64,000 bases of DNA, taken from positions 1 through 64,000 of the forward strand of contig JAFTCJ010000020.1 in the NCBI GenBank assembly GCA_017454765.1, in the 5' to 3' direction. Every line of letters starts with the position of its first letter. Positions within the stretch are counted from its first letter, which is position 1. The translations under genes were made by a program, and so were the position numbers. The notes below the pieces were generated by a model, which was not told the DNA's origin, made no database searches, and saw only the letters and a program-made list of their open reading frames with translations. The stretch is from Erysipelotrichaceae bacterium. Lineage in GTDB: Bacteria > Bacillota_I > Bacilli_A > Erysipelotrichales > Erysipelotrichaceae. Below, piece by piece: positions 16,139-24,131 of this stretch.

Positions 16139-17037
16139 AGAGGATACCGATCATAGTCGATACCGACCCCGGTGTGGATGACTTTTTCTGTCTGGCGATC
16201 GCTGCAGCCTATGACGATCTGTTTGACTTCAGAGCTGTCACGACGATCGGCGGCAACAATACGACCGATGTGACGACCGGGAATGCGCTGGATATCCTGA
16301 AACTGTTTCACAGGGAAGATGTTCCCGTTGCCAGAGGTGCGGATTCCTATCTGAAAGAGGAATTCGGTGAACCGGTCGCAAAATTCCACGGTGAAAACGG
16401 CATCGGCAATGTCGAACTGGAACACAGTGACAGGCAGATCGATCCTTTATGTGCCTGCGACAAAATCTATGAAGAAGCAAAGAAGTGCGGCGGTGAACTG
16501 GTCCTGGTGACGGTCGGACCGGAGACCAACCTGGCGCTGGCTTTTCAGAAACATCCTGATCTGAGGGACATGATCGCAAAGATCACAGTCATGGGAGGTT
16601 CACTGGATACAGGCAATGTGACTGAGTATGGCGAAGCCAATCTCTGGCATGATGCATACGCCGCAAAGATCGTTTTTGAAACGGGCATCCCGATCGATAT
16701 GATCGGTCTCAATACGACAAGGAAGGCTCCGCTTAGAAAAGACATCTTTGACGGACTGGATGCGGATGAGAAGATCAAAAATGTGATGCTGAAACTGATA
16801 CGGTTCCGCAACGAGGAGCCGATGCATGATGCGATCGCGATCTCCAGCCTGGTCAATGAAAAAGCGATCCTGTTCAGGGACGCTTATACCTATATCATCG
16901 AAGACGGTGAAAGAAGGGGAATGAGTGTTGCCGAATATGACAGGCCGCCCAATTCCAGAGTCGCCGTCGATATCGATAACGAAGAATACTATAAGGTCAT
17001 CAGAGATACGATCTGCCGTCTTTCTGCCTACAGATAG
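16135..17037 (+). CDS. Nucleoside hydrolase (inosine/uridine-preferring type)
   Basis: Ca2+-dependent ribohydrolase of 300 residues that splits nucleosides to base and free ribose. The family signature 'VDTDPGVDDFF' (Asp9, Asp11, Asp15, Asp16) opens the protein. 'VTVGPETNLALAF' and 'ITVMGGSLDTGNVTEYGEANLWHDAYAA' hold further metal and substrate residues, and 'PMHDAIAI' supplies the late aspartate. Specificity cannot be read from sequence. It is translationally coupled to the oxidoreductase upstream and overlaps the 3' end of the convergent HAD gene by ten bases. Confidence 0.93.
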   Translation: MKRIPIIVDTDPGVDDFFCLAIAAAYDDLFDFRAVTTIGGNNTTDVTTGNALDILKLFHREDVPVARGADSYLKEEFGEPVAKFHGENGIGNVELEHSDRQIDPLCACDKIYEEAKKCGGELVLVTVGPETNLALAFQKHPDLRDMIAKITVMGGSLDTGNVTEYGEANLWHDAYAAKIVFETGIPIDMIGLNTTRKAPLRKDIFDGLDADEKIKNVMLKLIRFRNEEPMHDAIAISSLVNEKAILFRDAYTYIIEDGERRGMSVAEYDRPPNSRVAVDIDNEEYYKVIRDTICRLSAYR

Positions 17038-17867
17038 TCCGGGAAACATTCCCTGATGGCTTTGCTCAGCGGTGAATCATTATTATCGCTTGTGATATAG
17101 AAGGCGAGTTTTTTCATGTCTTCTTCGCCGTTTTCCGGTACGATCGGATATCCGGCTTTTTTCAGCATCATTTCATCATTGAAGTTGTCGCCCAGGACGA
17201 TCGTATTGCGAAGGTCAAAACCGACAGTCTTTGCGAGCTCTTCGACCGCATGGCCCTTGTTGGTGCCGACAGCGTTGATGTCCAAAAGATTTTTCTCGGA
17301 GAAGACGATCTCATATCTGTTTTCTTTGTTGAAGAGATGCCTTACGTTTTCGGCATCTTCTTTTGTGACATAGCACAGCAGTATCTTGACGAAATGGAGG
17401 CTGCTGAAATCGAGATCTTCACTGTCATAGCGGAAAACGATCTTGTTTGCTTGACTGAAGTGTTCCTCAGACTGCTGTTTCCAGAAGAGCGTCCTTCTGG
17501 AGTCGGGACGGTCAAAGAACACTCCTTCCAGGGAATAGATCAGATAGGAGATCCCGTGGCTGATACAGTAATTGCGGATGCTCAGGACATCTCTGGAGTC
17601 AAGCAGCTGTCCGTGACAGACGATCTCTTCTTTTGAAAAGTCATAGATGTAGCCGCCGTTGCAGCAGCTGACCAGGGAATCAAAGCCGATCTCATCGGCG
17701 TTCTGCCTGCAGAAAGCGGCAGCCCGGCCGCTGACGATGTGGACATGGACGCCGTTTTCTTTCAGGCGGTGTATCGTCCCAAGATCTTCATCTGAGATCA
17801 GTTTATCGGAATTTAGAAGACTTCCGTCAAGATCGCACAACACCGCTTCCAGTTTTCTCTTCATCAT
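17028..17867 (-). CDS. Cof-type HAD-IIB phosphatase
   Basis: Protein of 279 residues. Motif I 'VLCDLDGSLLNSDK' has Ser in the DxDGT position usually held by Thr, which is tolerated in the superfamily. The C2 cap is in the middle, and 'NTIVLGDNFNDEMML' is motif IV. It is probably a sugar-phosphate or nucleotide phosphatase. The open frame extends to 17891, but AGAGGAAAC stands immediately before the ATG at 17867, which is chosen. It converges on the nucleoside hydrolase with a ten-base overlap and no visible terminator between them. Confidence 0.88.
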   Translation of the reverse strand: MMKRKLEAVLCDLDGSLLNSDKLISDEDLGTIHRLKENGVHVHIVSGRAAAFCRQNADEIGFDSLVSCCNGGYIYDFSKEEIVCHGQLLDSRDVLSIRNYCISHGISYLIYSLEGVFFDRPDSRRTLFWKQQSEEHFSQANKIVFRYDSEDLDFSSLHFVKILLCYVTKEDAENVRHLFNKENRYEIVFSEKNLLDINAVGTNKGHAVEELAKTVGFDLRNTIVLGDNFNDEMMLKKAGYPIVPENGEEDMKKLAFYITSDNNDSPLSKAIRECFPDYL

Positions 17868-17952
17868 GTTTCCTCTGTTTTCATTATCCATACGCAGGCC
17901 TCATTAATCAATGACGGACATAGTGTTTCATCTTTCCGCTGCCGCTTTGTAT

Positions 17953-17958
17953 TACAAT
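17953..17958 (+). promoter_or_regulatory. -10 box of a probably leaderless gene
   Basis: TACAAT, seven bases before the ATG at 17966. No Shine-Dalgarno sequence lies between them, so the expected start of transcription is at or next to the A of AUG. Confidence 0.5.
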
Positions 17959-17965
17959 ATCCTTG

Positions 17966-18520
17966 ATGGAACAGACGGCTGTCTATATCAATATCCTTAT
18001 CATCATACTGGAACTGTGCGGTTTTTATATCAGTTTCAAAGATTTCAGGTGGCGCATCTTCATCTTCTATACGGAGATCTCCAATCTGATCGCACTGCTG
18101 GCTGCACTCATGATCGTGGCTCGTCTTCCTTTTGCGCCTCTATGGCGCTATTGTGCCGTGGTGATGCTGGTGATGACTTTCCTGATCACTTTGTTCATAC
18201 TGGTACCGACGTTTGAAAACGGCATGAAGATCCTGATGCTTTCAGGCAACGGGCTCTTCCATCATCTGCTGGTGCCTCTCCTGTCGTTTTTCTCCTATCT
18301 GTTTCTGGAAGCACACGATAGCAGGTGGTATGTGCCGGTCATCATTTCCCTGATCTACGGTCTGGGAATGTTTTATCTGAATTACCTGAACAAGATGGAC
18401 GGTCCTTATCCGTTTTTCAGAGTTCATAAACTGGGATTAAAAAAATCCATTGAATGGATCTTTGTTCTGTTTGCGATCATTTCAACGATTGCCTTATCAG
18501 TCATGGCGATTGCGGGATAG
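17966..18520 (+). CDS. Pr6Pr-like integral membrane protein
   Basis: Protein of 184 residues with about six membrane helices and almost no soluble part. 'FYTEISNLIALLAALM' and 'HHLLVPLLSFFSYLF' match the Pr6Pr/FAR-17a-like family layout (T.xSN motif in helix 2, His-His-Leu-x-x-Pro in the middle). The function of bacterial members is unknown. TTG at 17963 also reads in frame, but ATG at 17966 is taken. No ribosome site is visible. It converges on the next gene with a single base between stop codons. Confidence 0.72.
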   Translation: MEQTAVYINILIIILELCGFYISFKDFRWRIFIFYTEISNLIALLAALMIVARLPFAPLWRYCAVVMLVMTFLITLFILVPTFENGMKILMLSGNGLFHHLLVPLLSFFSYLFLEAHDSRWYVPVIISLIYGLGMFYLNYLNKMDGPYPFFRVHKLGLKKSIEWIFVLFAIISTIALSVMAIAG

Positions 18521-18521
18521 T

Positions 18522-19268
18522 TTATTTTCTGAAGAACTTTTGTTCGATGATAAACAGCAGATAAGAAAACGCAGTGATCAGGGACAGATAGATCACGATC
18601 TCTGTGAAGATACCACATCTAACGGCGATCTCATGAAAGACGGGCTGGGTCGTCGGATAGGAAAAGGTGATGTAGAACATATTCGGTTCGACATAGATGT
18701 TGTTGAAGATGATATGGGAGACCGTGTTGATGATCACGGCAACGCCGGCCATGGCAAGAAAGAGGGATACGCTTGGAAGAAAGCGTATTTTATTTCGCTT
18801 AGAAAGGATGAACATCGCAGTCAGTGACTGGGCGATGATGAGCCCGTGATAGGCAAAAGAATGGGCAGTCAGTACGATCTGATCCCTCAGCATGTCGTAA
18901 GGCAGGACCAGGGCAATGATGTCTGCCAGCAGGGAGTAGGTCGCCAGAAAGACCAGGAAGGTATTCTGTCTTTCTTTTTTCAGATAGGTGATCAGGAAGC
19001 TGCAGTACATGGCCATGGAACAAAGCTGCCAGGGGAAAAACCAGAGATTGACGCTCCTGTCAAAGACGTAGACATAGCAGAAATACTGTTTGAAGAGTTC
19101 CGCCAGCAGCATGACCAGGCCGGTAAGATGCAGAAAAGAAAGGAGTTCGTCTTCTTTTCTGTGTTTCAGAGATCGGAATAAGATGACATTGGCAAGTATG
19201 ATCAGTATCAGTGCACTGATGTGGACGATTCCGAAGAGCTGCGGTGTATTGCGAAACGTGATTCCCAT
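18522..19268 (-). CDS. YwaF/TIGR02206-type integral membrane protein
   Basis: Protein of about 248 residues with seven predicted membrane helices. 'LWFFPWQLCSMAMYCSFLI' and 'RDQIVLTAHSFAYHG' are typical of the YwaF/TIGR02206 family, of unknown role. Two ATGs lie in tandem (19271, 19268). The -10 box TATACT (19276-19281, minus) lies four and seven bases before them, preceded by TTGAAT 18 bases upstream, with no Shine-Dalgarno, so the message is probably leaderless. Confidence 0.75.
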   Translation of the reverse strand: MGITFRNTPQLFGIVHISALILIILANVILFRSLKHRKEDELLSFLHLTGLVMLLAELFKQYFCYVYVFDRSVNLWFFPWQLCSMAMYCSFLITYLKKERQNTFLVFLATYSLLADIIALVLPYDMLRDQIVLTAHSFAYHGLIIAQSLTAMFILSKRNKIRFLPSVSLFLAMAGVAVIINTVSHIIFNNIYVEPNMFYITFSYPTTQPVFHEIAVRCGIFTEIVIYLSLITAFSYLLFIIEQKFFRK

Positions 19269-19346
19269 CATTTTCAGTATAACCGTTAGGACTGCCGGAA
19301 TTCAAAGGTCTTTCTTTTGCGGAAATGATATATAATATGGATATAC

Positions 19347-19422
19347 GGAGGATTAGCTCAGTCGGGAGAGCGTGCTCTTCACAGGGGTGAGGTCGCAGGT
19401 TCGAGCCCTGTATCCTCCACCA
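19347..19422 (+). tRNA. tRNA-Val (anticodon CAC)
   Basis: Cloverleaf with acceptor GGAGGAT/ATCCTCC, D arm GCTC/GAGC, T arm GCAGG/CCTGT with TTCGAGC loop and an encoded CCA end. The anticodon loop TTCACAG puts CAC at 19380-19382, decoding GUG. The anticodon stem TGCTC/GGGTG relies on three G-U type pairs, which is weak. A TATAAT at 19331-19336 lies just upstream and a terminator follows. Confidence 0.9.
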
Positions 19423-19430
19423 TTGAAAAC

Positions 19431-19454
19431 AAGGCCGCGGAAACGTGGCTTTTT
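19431..19454 (+). terminator. Terminator of tRNA-Val
   Basis: Nine-pair stem with two G-U pairs: AAGGCCGCG (19431-19439) with CGTGGCTTT (19444-19452), loop GAAA, T-run. Confidence 0.75.
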
Positions 19455-19502
19455 GAATGCATTCATGAAATAATAGAATTAACTTAACGGAGGCATAAGA
19501 AT

Positions 19503-20780
19503 ATGAAGAAAAGAATCGTTTCGGCCATTTTTGTGTTATTGCTTTTAGTGATCGGAATGACGGGCTGTTCCAAGAAGGAGTACACCGTCAACTTCAATAC
19601 GGACGGCGGTTCATTCATTGAGGCTGTCGTCGTTGAAGGAGACGGGCAGAAGATCAGCAAGCCGGAGGATCCTGTCAAGGAGGGCTATGTCTTCAAGGAG
19701 TGGCAGCTTGACGGCCAGCCTTATGATTTCAATACGCCTCTGACACAGAACATCACGCTGAAGGCCGTCTATGAAAAGACCAATACGGCTACGGTCATCA
19801 TCGGCGATCAGTCATACACCGTATCTTTCAAAGACGGCGAGATCCCCAACATCCAGACACCGAAGGCTCCGGAAGGCAAGTCTTTCAAGGGCTGGAAGAT
19901 CGACGGCGTGATCGGACAGCTTTCCGATATCAAGGACGGTTCCAAGGTGGAAGCGGTCTTTGAGGATAATTTTGTGAGAGTGCCCTGTACCGGCATCAAG
20001 ACCCAGTACAACAACTACTGGACGATCGAAGGGACCAAGGCCTGGAACCTGGATGCGGAGTTCACTCCGTCCAATACGACCGATGAACCGTCCTACTATT
20101 CCGAGGACGAAAAGATCGTAACCGTTGATCAGAAGGGCAACGTCACGGCAAAGGAAGTCGGTACCACCAAGATCCACATCAAGTGCGGCGATCAGGAGAA
20201 AGTCATCGGCTTTGAGACCAGGGCCAAGAGCGTCGGGGCGACCGAGGTCAAGCTCGACAGCAAGACGATCACGATCTGGATGCACAACAGCGATACGATC
20301 AAAGCTTCTGTCGAACCGGAGAAGACGACGGACAAGACGCTGAAATATGAATCCATGGACAAGAGTATCGCCACCGTTGATTCTAACGGCACGGTGACCG
20401 GCAAGTTCCCGGGCGTCACGACGATCAGGGTGACGGCTGCCAGCGGTGTCTATGCCGACTGCAAGGTCATCGTAGAAGGCGAGGATGTCATTTTCGAAAT
20501 GCAGAACAACGTTTCGGTCAAGGCCGGCAGCGGTGAGAAGATCCCTTACAAGGCGACTTATGTGACCTGTTATGAAGGCGATGTCAACAAGCAGGATGTC
20601 ACGACGGAATGTGATTTCCATACGGCATACACTTCCGCTCTGGATATTGACAGTTCCGGCAACGTCTATGCCAAGGGCGCTGTCTATGAGACGGTCGACA
20701 TCGATGTCTATTTCACCTGGTCAGACGGCAGTTCTCTCTACTGCACTTCACCGACATTCGTCGTCCATGTTGAAAAATAA
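19503..20780 (+). CDS. Surface lipoprotein with InlB-type B-repeat and BIG2 domains
   Basis: Secreted lipoprotein of 425 residues. Signal peptide 1-21 ends in lipobox 'GMTGC' (lipidated Cys22). Two List_Bact_rpt-like units follow: 'YTVNFNTDGG...PEDPVKEGYVFKEWQ' at about 27-92 and 'YTVSFKDGE...APEGKSFKGWK' at about 102-156. Then come two BIG2 Ig-like repeats, recognised by 'EKIVTVDQKGNVTAKEVGTTKIHIK' (quoted in parts) and 'SIATVDSNGTVTGKFPGVTTIRV'. The C-terminal 110 residues are also beta-rich. Such proteins sit on the outer face of the membrane and often mediate adhesion; no ligand can be named. CGGAGG precedes the ATG. It is transcribed toward nudC, 31 bases away. Confidence 0.88.
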   Translation: MKKRIVSAIFVLLLLVIGMTGCSKKEYTVNFNTDGGSFIEAVVVEGDGQKISKPEDPVKEGYVFKEWQLDGQPYDFNTPLTQNITLKAVYEKTNTATVIIGDQSYTVSFKDGEIPNIQTPKAPEGKSFKGWKIDGVIGQLSDIKDGSKVEAVFEDNFVRVPCTGIKTQYNNYWTIEGTKAWNLDAEFTPSNTTDEPSYYSEDEKIVTVDQKGNVTAKEVGTTKIHIKCGDQEKVIGFETRAKSVGATEVKLDSKTITIWMHNSDTIKASVEPEKTTDKTLKYESMDKSIATVDSNGTVTGKFPGVTTIRVTAASGVYADCKVIVEGEDVIFEMQNNVSVKAGSGEKIPYKATYVTCYEGDVNKQDVTTECDFHTAYTSALDIDSSGNVYAKGAVYETVDIDVYFTWSDGSSLYCTSPTFVVHVEK

Positions 20781-20811
20781 GACCTGATCGCAGGATAAAA
20801 GAGGTTCATTT

Positions 20812-21645
20812 ATGATACAGGATATTCAGCCTCATCGCTTTGACAATACCTATCGGCCTTGCGAACCGGACGAAAGCAGTATCGCTCTGAGTCTGAATGA
20901 CGAAGGGATCCTTGCTTTCTATGATGAAGAGAAAAGAAGGCTGTCTTTTCCTCTGTGCAGCAGGATCAGCAGAAAACCGTTTGTCTATCTGTTTTCCGTA
21001 GACGGAAGAGCTTATTTCCTGTATTCGGAAAAGACAGAGGCTGAAGGCTTTGAACGCATCTCCATGAAAGATGTCAGGGCTCTTGATCTGGATGACCGCA
21101 TGGATCCGTTTATCTGTTTCTGCGCCTTCCATCTGTGGAAGTGGTACAGAAGCAACATCTACTGCGGCAGCTGCGGCAGGAATATGATGATCGATGAAAA
21201 GGAAAGGGCTTTGAGATGTCCTGACTGCGGCAATGTCGTCTATCCGCGCATCAATCCGGCGGTCATCGTCGGTGTCATCAACGGGGATCAGATCCTTCTG
21301 ACGAAGTATAAACGTAATTTTGCCTACAACGCTCTGGTCGCGGGTTTCTGCGAGTTCGGGGAAACGCTGGAAGAAACGGTGAGAAGAGAAGTGAAGGAAG
21401 AGACCGGACTGGATGTGAAGAATATCCGTTATTACCGCTCTCAGCCCTGGGGCATTGCCCTGGATCTGCTGGCAGGTTTCTATTGCGATGTGGACGGGGA
21501 TGATATGATCATCATGGATGACAGCGAACTCAAATCCGCCGTGTGGGTGAAGCGTGAGGACATCGAACTGCAGCCCAAGCCATATTCCCTGACCAACGAG
21601 ATGATGCAAAGGTTCAAGGAAGGAAAAGAAAACGAAACGATATGA
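20812..21645 (+). CDS. nudC: NAD(+) diphosphatase / RNA NAD-cap hydrolase
   Basis: Nudix enzyme of 277 residues that hydrolyses NAD(H) to NMN and AMP and, in characterised relatives, removes NAD caps from RNA. It has a four-cysteine zinc ribbon ('YCGSCGRNM' and 'LRCPDCGNVVYPR') at about 118-143, then the Nudix box 'GFCEFGETLEETVRREVKEETG' spread over about residues 178-199, then 'SQPWGIALDLLAGF', the NudC-specific SQPW motif with Gly-Ile in place of the usual Pro-Phe-Pro. AGAGG supplies the ribosome site. It ends at a terminator shared with the convergent transpeptidase. Confidence 0.93.
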   Translation: MIQDIQPHRFDNTYRPCEPDESSIALSLNDEGILAFYDEEKRRLSFPLCSRISRKPFVYLFSVDGRAYFLYSEKTEAEGFERISMKDVRALDLDDRMDPFICFCAFHLWKWYRSNIYCGSCGRNMMIDEKERALRCPDCGNVVYPRINPAVIVGVINGDQILLTKYKRNFAYNALVAGFCEFGETLEETVRREVKEETGLDVKNIRYYRSQPWGIALDLLAGFYCDVDGDDMIIMDDSELKSAVWVKREDIELQPKPYSLTNEMMQRFKEGKENETI

Positions 21646-21666
21646 AAAGGCGGTAACCGCCTTTAT
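21645..21666. terminator. Short hairpin shared by nudC and the L,D-transpeptidase gene
   Basis: AAAGGCGG / CCGCCTTT (21646-21653 with 21657-21664), loop TAA, with T or A bases on either flank; it overlaps the transpeptidase stop codon. Confidence 0.65.
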
Positions 21667-22988
21667 TCGTGTATATAGACCTGTGTGCCGATATCGACGT
21701 AGTCCCACAGCTGGGAGATCTTTGATAGAGGCATATTGACACAGCCTCTGGAAGGATCCGACAGCCAGATGTCACCGCCGAATTCATCACGCCAGGAGGC
21801 ATCATGGAAGCCGTAGACTCTTCCGGTCTCATCGAAGCCGATCCAGTAATCGACATGTTCCTCATAGTCTTTTCCGACCAGCCAGGAATCCTGTTTCATC
21901 TTCCTGACTTCGAAATAGCCTGTCGGTGTTGCATCGGTGATGTTTCCGTTGCCGGTGACGACCGGGGAAGTCAGGATCAGGACATCGTTCTCATAGTACC
22001 AGAGCGTCTGTTCGGAGATGTCGACTTCGATCAGCGAACTTCCTTCCTCGATGATCCAGTTGACATCGATATCCGCATCTTCCTTTGACAGGAGCGCTTT
22101 TTCAAGTGCCGTCTTGAGGGATGATTTTTCGATGTATTCGTAATCGGAGACATTGTATTTCCTGCAGAAGGAAGCAATGTATTCGCTCAAGGCATCTTCA
22201 TCGATGGCCAGCTGACTGCCGTCGATCTTCAACAGGGAGACCATCTCCGTTCCTTTCAGATCGGCTTCCTGATAGGAATCGATATTGAAATGGATCTTTT
22301 TGTCCAGAGCTTTCTGGATCGGATCGATCAGGGCTTGCAAAGCTGAGGTATCACTGGAGGCAGGCCTTTCATAGGACGATGTCAGATCAAGGGTGTCTGA
22401 ACCGCCTTCAAGATAATGGTTCAGTGCTTCCGTTACCAGGGAAACGACATTTTCCTGTCTGATGAAGGAGCCTTCGATTGCTTCTTTCACGACAGCCTTT
22501 CCGTTTTCGATGGCGATCGCAGCATCCTTGGGCCTGACGATGTTTTCTTCCTTCAGACAGTAGAGATCCCTGATCAGATCGGCGATCTTTGAAGGATCGA
22601 AGGATCCGCTGATCTTGTTGCAGGAAAGATCTTTCCGTGAGAACAGCGATGTGAGCCAGCCCAGTCTGTTCTGGGAAGAAAGAAGAGATGAACTGTCATA
22701 GGCAATATCGCTGCTGAGCCTGCTCAGAATCAGTTTTTCGCTGATCGTATCGTTTCCTTCCCTGTTTCTTTCGATGACATTGAGACAGGGATCAAGCTGC
22801 TTCAGTTTCAGATCTGCCGTTTCGCTGTTCAGATTCGATACTTCGATATCATTGATATAGGTCTTGGGCAGGAAATGTCCGGAAAAATAAAGGACGCCTG
22901 CCAGATAGATCAGAGCACTTAAGAGTATCACTCCCAGGGCGGCGATGAGCCTTACCTGGGTTTTCTTTTTCAGTTTCATCTTTTTCAT
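21663..22988 (-). CDS. L,D-transpeptidase (YkuD domain) with N-terminal anchor
   Basis: Cell-wall enzyme of 441 residues forming 3-3 peptidoglycan cross-links or attaching proteins to peptide stems. There is a basic N-terminus and one membrane anchor (about residues 12-31). A region of about 240 residues resembles the PG-binding_4 repeats found in front of Firmicute YkuD domains, and the YkuD domain covers about 325-441. Catalytic residues lie in 'YGFHDASW' (His) and 'SDPSRGCVNMP' (Cys). TATAAT on the minus strand (23000-23005) is 11 bases before the ATG and no Shine-Dalgarno is seen, so the leader is only a few bases. Confidence 0.92.
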   Translation of the reverse strand: MKKMKLKKKTQVRLIAALGVILLSALIYLAGVLYFSGHFLPKTYINDIEVSNLNSETADLKLKQLDPCLNVIERNREGNDTISEKLILSRLSSDIAYDSSSLLSSQNRLGWLTSLFSRKDLSCNKISGSFDPSKIADLIRDLYCLKEENIVRPKDAAIAIENGKAVVKEAIEGSFIRQENVVSLVTEALNHYLEGGSDTLDLTSSYERPASSDTSALQALIDPIQKALDKKIHFNIDSYQEADLKGTEMVSLLKIDGSQLAIDEDALSEYIASFCRKYNVSDYEYIEKSSLKTALEKALLSKEDADIDVNWIIEEGSSLIEVDISEQTLWYYENDVLILTSPVVTGNGNITDATPTGYFEVRKMKQDSWLVGKDYEEHVDYWIGFDETGRVYGFHDASWRDEFGGDIWLSDPSRGCVNMPLSKISQLWDYVDIGTQVYIHE

Positions 22989-23077
22989 GATCCAAAACTA
23001 TTATACCTGTTTGCCGTATTTTTGGCTTTTCTTTATATACAAAAGAAAGAAAATAGCTTATAGTAATATCTGTAAAA

Positions 23078-23153
23078 GGGGTTTTAGCGCAGTTGGAAGC
23101 GCGCATCGCTGGCAGCGATGAGGTCACGGGTTCGAATCCCGTAAGCTCCACCA
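23078..23153 (+). tRNA. tRNA-Ala (anticodon GGC)
   Basis: Cloverleaf with acceptor GGGGTTT/AAGCTCC (two wobble pairs), D arm GCGC, anticodon stem CATCG/CGATG with loop CTGGCAG (GGC at 23111-23113), T arm ACGGG/CCCGT and encoded CCA. Confidence 0.92.
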
Positions 23154-23163
23154 GGTAAGAATT

Positions 23164-23196
23164 AAGAATCTATTTTAGGTAAATAGATTCTTTTTT
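23164..23196 (+). terminator. Strong terminator of tRNA-Ala
   Basis: Twelve-pair stem AAGAATCTATTT / AAATAGATTCTT (23164-23175 with 23181-23192), loop TAGGT, then TTTT. Confidence 0.9.
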
Positions 23197-23260
23197 ATAA
23201 TGAATCATGTTTTGTATAATAAATGAAATAGATAAACCGGGATCTGTGGAGAAATAATAG

Positions 23261-23851
23261 ATGGAAATACACTACAGAAATATTATCCTGCGCGACATGG
23301 TGGCTGCGGATATCGAAGATGAGATCCGCTGGAATACCATAGAAACCGAATGGGGACTTTGGGATGCCCCGTGGGAAGATTTTTCGGACTTTGACCCGGA
23401 TGTGTTCAGGGAAGAAACACTGAAAAAACTGCAGGCACCGGAAGACGGGTTTCGCTGGAGACTTCAGGTGGATCATGCCGATGGCACGCATATCGGCAAT
23501 GTAAGCAGCTACCTGATAGACGACAATTATGAATGGATCGCGAAGAAAAGCCTGCAGCCGGGTCAGCACCGTTTCTATGCGGTAGGTGTCGACATCAAAG
23601 AGCCCCCATACTGGGGCCGGGGTCTCGGGGCTGAGGCGCTTGCCGCATACATCCGATACCACCTGGAACTGGGGCATACCTACATCTGCACGCAGACATG
23701 GTCCGGGAACCTCAGGATGATCAGGTGCGCGGAAAAGCTTGGCTTTTATGAATGCGACCGAAAACCGGGCTATCAGACTGTACGCGAGGAAACAGTGGAC
23801 GGTCTGACCTTTCGACTGGATACCGATCAATTCCGCAGGTCATATGAGTGA
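23261..23851 (+). CDS. GNAT family N-acetyltransferase (RimJ/RimL-like)
   Basis: Protein of 196 residues with an acetyltransferase_3 layout: 'NIILRDMVAADIED' start, central strands, acetyl-CoA loop 'PPYWGRGLGAEALAAYIRYHL' near residues 112-132 and 'NLRMIRCAEKLGFYECDRKPGYQ' near 150-172. The N-terminal half has an unusual Trp-rich insert ('EWGLWDAPWEDF') that may shape the acceptor site. The substrate is unknown. GGAG stands about nine bases before the ATG. It is a single-gene unit, followed by about 280 noncoding bases. Confidence 0.88.
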   Translation: MEIHYRNIILRDMVAADIEDEIRWNTIETEWGLWDAPWEDFSDFDPDVFREETLKKLQAPEDGFRWRLQVDHADGTHIGNVSSYLIDDNYEWIAKKSLQPGQHRFYAVGVDIKEPPYWGRGLGAEALAAYIRYHLELGHTYICTQTWSGNLRMIRCAEKLGFYECDRKPGYQTVREETVDGLTFRLDTDQFRRSYE

Positions 23852-23970
23852 AGCAGATAAGGAAGATATAGAAAACTCAGATCTGTCTGATTTACACCGC
23901 TGCTGTAAAGCGGCCGCAATCAAACAATAGGGTCCGTTTATTCCGGCAACAGTTCCGCCATTTAGTGGAT

Positions 23971-23996
23971 AAGTCACGGAAACATGACTTTTCTGT
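23971..23996 (+). terminator. Candidate terminator downstream of the acetyltransferase
   Basis: AAGTCACG / CATGACTT (23971-23978 with 23983-23990), loop GAAA, one C/A mismatch, followed by TTCTGTTTC. It is 120 bases past the stop codon, so its link to the gene is uncertain. Confidence 0.45.
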
Positions 23997-24024
23997 TTCT
24001 TTGAAAAAAAGCAGAAAATGTATA

Positions 24025-24045
24025 CCAGGAAAACATATTTCCTGG
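24025..24045. promoter_or_regulatory. Perfect palindrome upstream of the RpiR gene, candidate operator
   Basis: CCAGGAAA / TTTCCTGG (24025-24032 with 24038-24045) around ACATA. No U-run follows, so a DNA-binding site is more likely than a terminator. RpiR-type regulators bind such palindromes and often control themselves; this link is inference. Confidence 0.4.
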
Positions 24046-24131
24046 ATTTGTTGATTTCTTTTACTTTTGGTACATAAACAACTTGTGATTCTCTTCACGA
24101 TGTCGTTTTTTAGTATATTTTATGGTAAAGG

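Noticed and set aside
22849-23151. Minus-strand frame covering tRNA-Ala
   Set aside because: It runs through the antisense of a well-formed tRNA and a promoter region; no gene is credible there.
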